The position numbers and the translations under genes are program-made. From Prevotella sp. (GTDB lineage Bacteria; Bacteroidota; Bacteroidia; Bacteroidales; Bacteroidaceae), in the NCBI GenBank assembly GCA_024681875.1, contig JAILAA010000134.1:1-5301 (forward strand): a stretch of 5,301 bases of DNA, read 5' to 3'. This document shows, piece by piece, positions 1 to 5,301 of this stretch. The notes under the pieces are model-generated. The model did not search any database and was not told the DNA's origin. It saw nothing but the letters and a program-made list of their open reading frames with translations. Numbering within the stretch: position 1 is the stretch's first letter; each line of letters opens with the position of its first letter.

Positions 1-12
1 TTTTCCATCTTT

Positions 13-47
13 TTTGTCGGGAATGTGATAAATGTTTAGTAAATTTG
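13..47 (+). promoter_or_regulatory. Possible Bacteroidetes-type promoter for the efflux operon
   Basis: TAAATTTG at 40-47 fits the Bacteroidetes -7 consensus TAnnTTTG, and a TTTG at 13-16 could serve as the -33 element. The 23-nt gap between them is somewhat longer than usual, so the -33 assignment is weak. Initiation would fall near 52-56, leaving a leader of about 55 nt before the tolC ATG. The whole 1-108 stretch is AT-rich and shows no other recognisable gene or operator. The call rests on a consensus match only. Confidence 0.35.
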
Positions 48-108
48 CTGCCAATTAAACTATTTGATAAGAATAACGTCAAATAGTCCGACACATAACC
101 CGAAAAGA

Positions 109-1479
109 ATGAAGAATAGAAAGAAATTGCTGACAGTAGCCTTGCTGTTCATCGCCGCTCTGCCGCTGAGTGCACAGAAGCAATGGACGCTGGACGACTG
201 TATCAGTTATGCCATGCAAAACAACATCACCCTGCAGAAGACCCGTCTGCAACAGCAATCGGCAGCAGAGGATGTCAAAGCACAGAAAGGAGCCCTACTG
301 CCCACCATCAACGCCTCTACCAACCAGAGTATAGGCTACCGCCCCTGGCAAGACAACGGAGTGGCCACTGTTACTAATGGGCAGGTCAATTCAAAGGTAG
401 ATAAAAGCTACTACAACGGCTCCTACAACCTCAATGCCTCGTGGACAGTGTGGAACGGCGGACGCAACCGCAACAATGTGCGTCTGAGTGAGCTGACGGC
501 ACAGCAGTCGGAGCTGAATGTAGCCGAGCAGGCCAACAGCATCGAGGAGCGCATCTGCCAGCTCTTTGTACAGTGCCTCTACCTGAACGAGGCTATCAGC
601 GTGAGCCGCTCTACTCTGGAGACCAGCAAGAAAAACGAAGAGCGCGGCCGTGAGATGGTAGAAGTTGGTCTGCTGGCGCAGGCCGACCTGGCTCAACTCA
701 CAGCCCAGCGGGCCAACGACGAGTACAGCATTGTGGAGGCCGAAAGCCAGTTGGCCAACTACAAGCTGCAGTTGCGCCAACTGCTGCAGCTGACACAGGA
801 CGCCGACTTCGACATTGCCGTAGATGCTCCCCTCCCTTGGGGAGAGACCGGGGTTGGGCTAAATGAACAGGCACTGAGCGACATCCCTGCCCTGCAGACA
901 GTTTATGAACAGGCGCTGACTTCGCGTCCCGAGATTGAGAATGCCCGCCTCGGCATTGAGAGCAGCAAGCTAAACATAGCCATTGCTAAGGCCGGCTGGC
1001 TTCCCACGCTGAGCCTCACCAGCGGCGTGTCGACCAGCACGAACTCGCTGTCGAACAACGGCTGGGGCAATCAGATGAAGACCAACGTCAATATGAGTGG
1101 CGGACTATCGCTCAGCATTCCTATCTTCGACGGCAAGCAGACAAAGACCAACGTGGCGAAGGCGCGCATCCAGCAGCAACAGGCCGTCCTCGACCTGCAG
1201 GACCAGCAGCAGCAGCTCTATCAGACCATCGAGGGCTACTGGCTCGATGCCACCACCAACCAGCAGAAGTTCCGTGCCGCCAGCACCTCGGTGGCCAGCA
1301 GCCAGGCCAGTTTCGACCTCCTGCAGGAGCAGTTCAATGTGGGCCTGAAGAACATCGTCGAACTGATGAATGGCAAGGACAATCTCTTGCAGGCCCAACA
1401 GAACCAGTTGCAGGCCAAGTACCTCACATTGTTAAACCAACAGATGCTGCGGTTCTATAGCGGTGCTTTGAAAAATTGA
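109..1479 (+). CDS. TolC-family outer-membrane efflux protein
   Basis: Outer-membrane channel of a tripartite efflux pump, which takes substrate from the MacA-like adaptor and passes it out of the cell. From ATG 109 the protein is 456 aa, normal for the family. A signal peptide is clear: basic residues 2-6 (KNRKK), a hydrophobic core at about 7-20, and likely cleavage after LSA (residue 22). An in-frame TTG at 64 would add 15 polar residues ahead of the signal peptide, so ATG 109 is preferred. The mature protein starts with the family-typical W-T-L-D-D-C-I-S-Y-A stretch and carries two similar Gln/Ala-rich coiled-coil halves (about 120-235 and 265-456), each with a beta segment (SWTVWNGGRN and LSIPIFDGKQ). 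Residues 240-251 (APLPWGETGVGL), in the linker between the halves, are encoded by a palindromic repeat copy. No clear Shine-Dalgarno sequence precedes the start. The gene is first in the operon; the following gap is filled by an 8-bp tandem repeat. The substrate is unknown. Confidence 0.93.
   Translation: MKNRKKLLTVALLFIAALPLSAQKQWTLDDCISYAMQNNITLQKTRLQQQSAAEDVKAQKGALLPTINASTNQSIGYRPWQDNGVATVTNGQVNSKVDKSYYNGSYNLNASWTVWNGGRNRNNVRLSELTAQQSELNVAEQANSIEERICQLFVQCLYLNEAISVSRSTLETSKKNEERGREMVEVGLLAQADLAQLTAQRANDEYSIVEAESQLANYKLQLRQLLQLTQDADFDIAVDAPLPWGETGVGLNEQALSDIPALQTVYEQALTSRPEIENARLGIESSKLNIAIAKAGWLPTLSLTSGVSTSTNSLSNNGWGNQMKTNVNMSGGLSLSIPIFDGKQTKTNVAKARIQQQQAVLDLQDQQQQLYQTIEGYWLDATTNQQKFRAASTSVASSQASFDLLQEQFNVGLKNIVELMNGKDNLLQAQQNQLQAKYLTLLNQQMLRFYSGALKN
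826..860 (+). repeat. Palindromic repeat copy A, in frame inside tolC
   Basis: The GC-rich block CTCCCCTCCCTTGGGGAG (827-844) followed by ACCGGGGTTGGGCT is a diverged copy of the repeats at 2711-2747 and 3151-3189, in the same orientation as the latter. The self-complementarity is degraded: CTCCCC at 827-832 can pair with GGGGAG at 839-844. It is read as residues 240-251 of the TolC protein (APLPWGETGVGL), in the linker between the two structural halves. It uses the same frame as the copy in macB (SPLPHREGPGVGL). Confidence 0.7.
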
Positions 1480-1523
1480 AAAGTTGAAAAATTGAAAAAT
1501 TGAAAAATTGAAAGATAGAAAAT
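1468..1523 (+). repeat. 8-bp tandem repeat (TTGAAAAA)n between tolC and macA
   Basis: TTG recurs exactly every 8 nt at 1468, 1476, 1484, 1492, 1500 and 1508, giving six units of TTGAAAAA (one with G at its last base, one ending AAAGA), then a degenerate TAGAAAAT that contains the first two bases of the macA ATG. Because 8 is not a multiple of 3, the TGA inside the repeat falls successively in all three frames. The first such TGA (1477-1479) is the tolC stop. The array fills the whole 42-nt intergenic spacer and replaces any Shine-Dalgarno sequence. Copy-number change by slipped-strand mispairing is plausible. Confidence 0.85.
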
Positions 1524-2709
1524 GAAAAAGACAATCATCATCGCCATTGTGGTTATCGCCGCCATCTTGGCAGCCTATTTCCTCTTCTTCAAAAGCTCTA
1601 GTGAGCAGAAGGTGGAGTTTGACAAGACCAAGGTGGAACGCACCGACATCCAAAGCAGCATCACGGCTACTGGTACCATAGAGCCTGTAACCAGCGTCAC
1701 CGTAGGTACACAGGTGTCGGGCATCGTCAGCCACCTCTACGTCGACTATAACAGTGTAGTGAAGAAAGGCCAGGTCATTGCCGAGCTCGACAGGACCAAC
1801 CTTACCAGTGAGCTGAATACCGCGCGTGCCAACCTGGCCAGTGCGCAAAGCACGCTGAACTTCGAGTTGGCCAACTATGAGCGCTATAAGACGCTGTTTG
1901 ATAAAGGCCTCGTCAGCGCTAACGACTTCGAGACGGCCAAGCTCTCCTACCTCAAGGCCAAGGAGCAGGTGAACACGTCGCGCGAGAGCGTGCAGAAGGC
2001 TCAGACGAACCTCGGCTATGCCACCATCACCAGCCCCATCGACGGCATCGTACTGTCGAAGAGCGTGGAAGAGGGCCAGACCGTCGCCGCCTCGTTCAAT
2101 ACGCCTGAGTTGTTCACCATCGCTCAGGACCTGACTGACATGCGCGTCATCGCCGACATCGACGAGGCCGACATCGGCGGGGTGAAGGAAGGCCAGCGCG
2201 TGATGTTCACCGTCGACGCCTATCCCGATGACCAATTTATGGGCAACGTCACGCAGGTGCGCCAGCAGGCCACGACCGAGAGCAACGTCGTCACCTACGA
2301 GGTGGTCATCTCGGCACCCAACAACGACCTGAAGCTGAAACCCGGCCTCACCGCCAACGTCACCATCTTCACGCAGGAGAAGAACGACGTGCTGGCCGTG
2401 GAGAGCAAGGCCCTGCGCTTCATGCTCATCGAGGCTATCCTGTCAGAAGGTCAGAAGATTGAGGATGTGGAGGCTCCCACGAAAGTGTGGACACTGGAGG
2501 GCAACACCTTCAAGGCGCACGCCGTGCAAACAGGCATGACCAACGGCATCCTGACAGAAATCGTGAGTGGCGTTGATGCCGGCACCGAGGTACTGACAGG
2601 CTTTAATATCATTGGCGGCGAACAGCCCCAAGGCGACCAGGCCAGCAATCCCTTCATGCCGCGTCCAAGAGGAAATAATAATAGACAAAACCAACAGCAA
2701 AGAAGGTAA
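1522..2709 (+). CDS. macA: MacA/HlyD-family periplasmic adaptor of an ABC efflux pump
   Basis: Membrane-fusion (adaptor) protein, anchored in the inner membrane, that links the MacB-type ABC transporter to the TolC-type channel. It is 395 aa, normal for the family. Residues 4-23 form one hydrophobic N-terminal anchor (IIIAIVVIAAILAAYFLFF) after MKK. No lipobox cysteine is present. Then come a split biotinyl-lipoyl-like domain (about 50-90, with VGTQVSGIVSHLYVDYNSVVKKGQVIAELD, and about 168-195, with TSPIDGIVLSKSVEEGQTV), an alpha-helical hairpin between them (about 92-163, rich in Ala/Gln/Glu), a beta-barrel domain (about 205-285), and a membrane-proximal domain (about 288-362). The C-terminus is a low-complexity Asn/Gln/Arg/Pro tail. 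The start directly abuts the 8-bp repeat array and has only an A-rich leader, common in Bacteroidetes. The next operon gene should be the ATPase, but a DUF559 unit is inserted immediately after this stop. Confidence 0.93.
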   Translation: MKKTIIIAIVVIAAILAAYFLFFKSSSEQKVEFDKTKVERTDIQSSITATGTIEPVTSVTVGTQVSGIVSHLYVDYNSVVKKGQVIAELDRTNLTSELNTARANLASAQSTLNFELANYERYKTLFDKGLVSANDFETAKLSYLKAKEQVNTSRESVQKAQTNLGYATITSPIDGIVLSKSVEEGQTVAASFNTPELFTIAQDLTDMRVIADIDEADIGGVKEGQRVMFTVDAYPDDQFMGNVTQVRQQATTESNVVTYEVVISAPNNDLKLKPGLTANVTIFTQEKNDVLAVESKALRFMLIEAILSEGQKIEDVEAPTKVWTLEGNTFKAHAVQTGMTNGILTEIVSGVDAGTEVLTGFNIIGGEQPQGDQASNPFMPRPRGNNNRQNQQQRR

Positions 2710-2710
2710 A

Positions 2711-2747
2711 AGACCCACCCCCTGCCCTCCCTGTAGGGAGGGGAGAA
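2711..2747 (-). repeat. Palindromic repeat copy B (left inverted flank of the DUF559 gene)
   Basis: This 37-nt block is the reverse complement of copy C (3151-3189) apart from two one-base gaps and about one substitution. It begins AGACCCACCCCC one base after the macA TAA and ends GGGGAGAA. It contains an inverted repeat, CCCTCCCT (2725-2732), loop GT, AGGGAGGG (2735-2742). The minus strand carries four G-runs (complement of 2714-2731), a G-quadruplex-like pattern. No U-run follows the stem on the + strand, so it does not look like an intrinsic terminator for macA. Confidence 0.85.
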
Positions 2748-2760
2748 AATACCTCTATAG

Positions 2761-3129
2761 ATGAGCTTTAAAACGGCTTCACCTGACAGATATGAGATTC
2801 TAAAGGCGTTTGCTCGCGAGAATCGGAAGAACGCAACACTTGCTGAGAGTGTGTTGTAGGAATATCTTAGGGGTGGTGCGATGGGGGAAACTTTTTTGAG
2901 GCAGCATGTAATAGGTGATTACATTGTGGATTTTGTTTCTCGTCATGGTGGACTTGTTATTGAAGTTGACGGAGGTTATCACTCTGAGCCACGCCAAAAA
3001 GAAGATGACCAATTGAGAGAAGAGAAATTAGAAGAAATGGGGTATCACATCATCCGCTTCTCTAATGAAGAAGTCCTATATGATATAGATAATGTATTAA
3101 ACCAAATAGATCATTATTTTCATGAATAA
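2761..3129 (+). pseudogene. DUF559 / Vsr-like endonuclease gene broken by an amber codon
   Basis: Reading in frame from ATG 2761 gives a complete 122-codon DUF559-type protein (PD-(D/E)XK, very-short-patch-repair-like fold) with one TAG at codon 33 (2857-2859). The N-terminal part, FARENRKNATLAESVL, then stop, then EYLR, matches the family pattern of an Arg-Lys-Asn helix followed by E-x-x-LW-x-x-LR. The stop sits where the conserved Trp is expected, so a single TGG to TAG change would explain it. Downstream are the family's core motifs: RQHVIGDYIVDF (D57), LVIEVDGGYH (E68, D70, H74) and the terminal GYHIIRFSNEEVL block. The macB permease ends in TAG, so amber recoding is unlikely. Members are small nucleases of poorly defined role, related to Vsr. 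The gene is AT-richer than the pump genes and sits between inverted palindromic repeats. Its stop overlaps the macB ATPase start by 8 nt. A truncated product from ATG 2881 remains possible. Confidence 0.8.
2881..3129 (+). CDS. Residual open frame of the DUF559 nuclease (C-terminal 82 residues)
   Basis: This is the part of the broken DUF559 gene that stays open after the amber codon, beginning at an internal ATG (Met41 of the full frame). It keeps the putative catalytic residues in the VDF and IEVDGGYH motifs and the C-terminal RFSNEEVL block. It lacks the first two helices with the conserved Glu and the Leu-Trp pair, so a folded, active nuclease seems doubtful. GGTGG at 2872-2876 upstream is at most a weak ribosome-binding site. 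An automated caller would probably report this shorter frame as the gene; I regard it as a remnant. Confidence 0.4.
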   Translation: MGETFLRQHVIGDYIVDFVSRHGGLVIEVDGGYHSEPRQKEDDQLREEKLEEMGYHIIRFSNEEVLYDIDNVLNQIDHYFHE

Positions 3130-3934
3130 TAATTCCGATAACAAAGTAACTTCTCCCCTCCCTCACAGGGAGGGGCCGGGGGTGGGTCTGGGCCATGTTG
3201 TCATTGAGCTTCAGAACGTGAAGCGCTACTTCCAGGTGGGCAGCGAGACGGTGAAGGCCTTGCGCGGCGTGTCGTTCAAGATTTACGAGGGCGAGTTCGT
3301 CACCATCCAGGGTACGTCGGGTTCGGGAAAGTCGACGTTGCTCAACCAGCTGGGCTGTCTCGACACGCCCACCAGCGGCGATTATTTCCTCGACGGCATC
3401 AGCGTGCGCACCATGTCGAAGACGCAGCGTGCCCACTTGCGCAATCAGAAGATTGGCTTCGTATTCCAGAACTACAACCTGCTGGCGAAGACAACGGCTG
3501 TGGAGAACGTTGAGCTGCCGCTGATGTACAACTCGAAGTACAATGCGCGCCAGCGTCGCGAGGCCGCCGTAAAGGCCCTACAGGCTGTGGGCTTGGGCGA
3601 CAGGCTTAATCACAAGTCGAACCAGATGTCGGGCGGACAGATGCAACGCGTGGCCATCGCCCGTGCATTGGTGAACGAGCCCGCCGTGCTCTTGGCCGAC
3701 GAGGCTACGGGTAACCTCGACACGCGCACCAGCTTCGAGATGCTCGTCCTCTTCCAGGAGTTGAATCGTCAAGGACACACCATCATTTTCGTGACCCACA
3801 ACCCTGAGATTGCTGAATATGCCACGCGCAACATCAACCTGCGCGACGGCAAGATACGCGAAGACACTATCAACACCAACGTCAAGTCGGCAGCCGAAGC
3901 CTTGGCTGCGCTGCCGAAGATGCAAGACGATTAA
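3122..3934 (+). CDS. macB: MacB/LolD-type ABC transporter ATPase
   Basis: Cytoplasmic ATP-binding subunit that energises the MacB-type permease. At 270 aa it is slightly longer than usual because of its N-terminus. All nucleotide-binding motifs are present: Walker A GTSGSGKS (64-71), Q-loop Q116 (FVFQN), signature MSGGQ (169-173), Walker B VLLADE (189-194), D-loop GNLD (197-200) and switch His226. DEATGNLD carries Ala where many homologues have Pro. Family-like sequence starts only at about residue 28 (IELQNVKRYFQVG). The preceding SPLPHREGPGVGL (11-23) is the translation of palindromic repeat copy C. The only in-frame ATG before the core is at 3122, overlapping the DUF559 stop (ATGAATAA). 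An in-frame GTG at 3182 would give 250 aa, and the ATG at 3195 is out of frame. Translation is therefore either coupled to the DUF559 remnant or begins inside the repeat. Six bases separate it from the permease gene. The exact start is uncertain. Confidence 0.93.
   Translation: MNNNSDNKVTSPLPHREGPGVGLGHVVIELQNVKRYFQVGSETVKALRGVSFKIYEGEFVTIQGTSGSGKSTLLNQLGCLDTPTSGDYFLDGISVRTMSKTQRAHLRNQKIGFVFQNYNLLAKTTAVENVELPLMYNSKYNARQRREAAVKALQAVGLGDRLNHKSNQMSGGQMQRVAIARALVNEPAVLLADEATGNLDTRTSFEMLVLFQELNRQGHTIIFVTHNPEIAEYATRNINLRDGKIREDTINTNVKSAAEALAALPKMQDD
3151..3189 (+). repeat. Palindromic repeat copy C (right inverted flank, inside macB)
   Basis: The best-preserved copy. It has a perfect 9-bp inverted repeat CCCCTCCCT (3155-3163), loop CAC, AGGGAGGGG (3167-3175), followed by the tail CCGGGGGTGGGTCT (3176-3189). 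It is the inverted partner of copy B (2711-2747) across the DUF559 gene. It lies in the macB frame and is read SPLPHREGPGVGL, matching the APLPWGETGVGL reading of copy A in tolC. The + strand, and hence the mRNA, also has four G-runs at 3168-3186 that could form a G-quadruplex instead of the hairpin. Confidence 0.87.
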
Positions 3935-3940
3935 GGGCTT

Positions 3941-5161
<1,221 letters not shown>

Positions 5162-5167
5162 CAGCAC

Positions 5168-5301
5168 ATGGAGAACATCGTTGTCATGGTGACGCTCTTT
5201 GCCATCGTCATCGTGGGATTCATTGCAGGCAAACTGGGCTATATGGGAGGCGATTTCGACAAGCGCCTCTCATCGCTCGTTATTGACATTACCTGTCCGG
5301 C
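5168..5301 (+). CDS. AEC (auxin efflux carrier) family transporter, 5' part
   Basis: An open frame from ATG 5168 runs off the window after 44 complete codons. It starts MENIVVMVTLFAIVIVGFIA, a first transmembrane helix (about 4-20), followed by GKLGYMGGDFDKRLSSLVID and ITCP. The pattern of a hydrophobic N-terminal helix, G-K/R-L-G, a short acidic/basic stretch, then a second helix beginning L-S-x-L-V-x-x-I-T-x-P is typical of AEC-family permeases (10-TM carriers for organic anions, amino acids or similar solutes). It starts 6 nt after the permease stop, so it is probably co-transcribed, but no functional link to the efflux pump is evident. Only about 13-15% of a usual AEC protein is visible, so the family call is moderate and the substrate unknown. 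Confidence 0.65.
   Translation, partial: MENIVVMVTLFAIVIVGFIAGKLGYMGGDFDKRLSSLVIDITCP

Larger units (their letters stand above)
2711..3189 (+). mobile_element. Putative DUF559 nuclease unit bounded by inverted palindromic repeats
   Basis: The segment lies between macA and the macB ATPase gene, which are normally adjacent in this operon type. Its outer ends are near-identical inverted sequences of 37 and 39 nt (AGACCCACCCCC... and ...GGGGGTGGGTCT). The interior is one small DUF559 nuclease gene, visibly AT-richer than its neighbours (about 37-40% GC in the 60-nt blocks I counted, against about 62% in a macA block). I see no target-site duplication: the left flank is GGTAAA and the right flank GGGCCA. 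No transposase other than the DUF559 protein is present. That it moves, or moved, as a unit is inference from the arrangement. Confidence 0.45.

Noticed and set aside
64..108. TTG start at 64 extending the TolC protein by 15 residues
   Set aside because: The extension is polar and would sit in front of a clear signal peptide that begins at ATG 109 with MKNRKK and a hydrophobic core.
1468..1523. Tandem TTGAAAAA array as a CRISPR array
   Set aside because: The units are 8 nt and contiguous with no spacers, so this is a microsatellite.
1432..2235. Minus-strand open frame of 267 codons opposite macA
   Set aside because: It is antisense to a well-supported adaptor gene, and its C-terminal Phe/Ser/Ile/Gln repeats are the translation of the 8-bp tandem array. 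No family resemblance is seen.
2725..2747. Copy B hairpin as an intrinsic terminator of macA
   Set aside because: The stem is GC-rich but followed by GAGAAAAT, not a T-run, on the + strand. An almost identical stem lies inside the macB coding region, which points to a dispersed repeat.
2857..2859. TAG at 2857 read through as a sense codon by amber recoding
   Set aside because: The macB permease gene ends in TAG at 5159-5161 right where the family's C-terminus is expected, so TAG acts as a stop in this genome. A nonsense mutation is simpler.
2705..3195. Target-site duplication around the DUF559 unit
   Set aside because: Bases just outside the inverted repeats (GGTAAA on the left, GGGCCA on the right) do not match, so no duplication can be claimed.

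Overview
The window looks like chromosomal DNA from a Bacteroidales bacterium, probably Prevotella-like. This rests on the gene set and order (TolC-type outer-membrane protein, MacA-type adaptor, separate MacB-type ATPase and FtsX/MacB-type permease), the absence of clear Shine-Dalgarno sequences before most starts, and a TAnnTTTG-like promoter match near the left edge. It is an inference from sequence reading, not a database match.

Layout, all on the + strand: 1-108, upstream region with a possible promoter; 109-1479, TolC-family outer-membrane efflux protein; 1468-1523, an 8-bp tandem repeat that ends tolC and runs into the next start codon; 1522-2709, MacA/HlyD-like periplasmic adaptor; 2711-3189, an inserted unit of about 480 bp holding a broken DUF559 (Vsr/PD-(D/E)XK-like) nuclease gene between two inverted copies of a GC-rich palindromic repeat; 3122-3934, MacB-type ABC ATPase; 3941-5161, MacB-type permease; 5168-5301, the first 44 codons of a likely AEC (auxin efflux carrier) family transporter cut by the window edge.

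The four pump genes should form one tripartite efflux system. ATPase and permease form the inner-membrane motor, MacA spans the periplasm, and TolC opens the outer membrane. The substrate cannot be read from the sequence.

The unusual part is the palindromic repeat and its relation to the DUF559 gene. Three copies of the repeat are visible. One is inside tolC, one directly follows the macA stop codon in reverse orientation, and one lies inside the 5' end of the macB ATPase frame. The tolC and macB copies are read in the same frame and add a related peptide (PLPxxE...GVGL). The other pair brackets the DUF559 gene as terminal inverted repeats. The DUF559 gene is full length (122 codons from ATG 2761) except for one amber codon at 2857-2859, where this family usually has Trp. 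I infer a small nuclease-associated mobile palindrome, loosely analogous to REP/RAYT units or Rickettsia palindromic elements, that inserted into an efflux operon and now supplies the start codon of macB.
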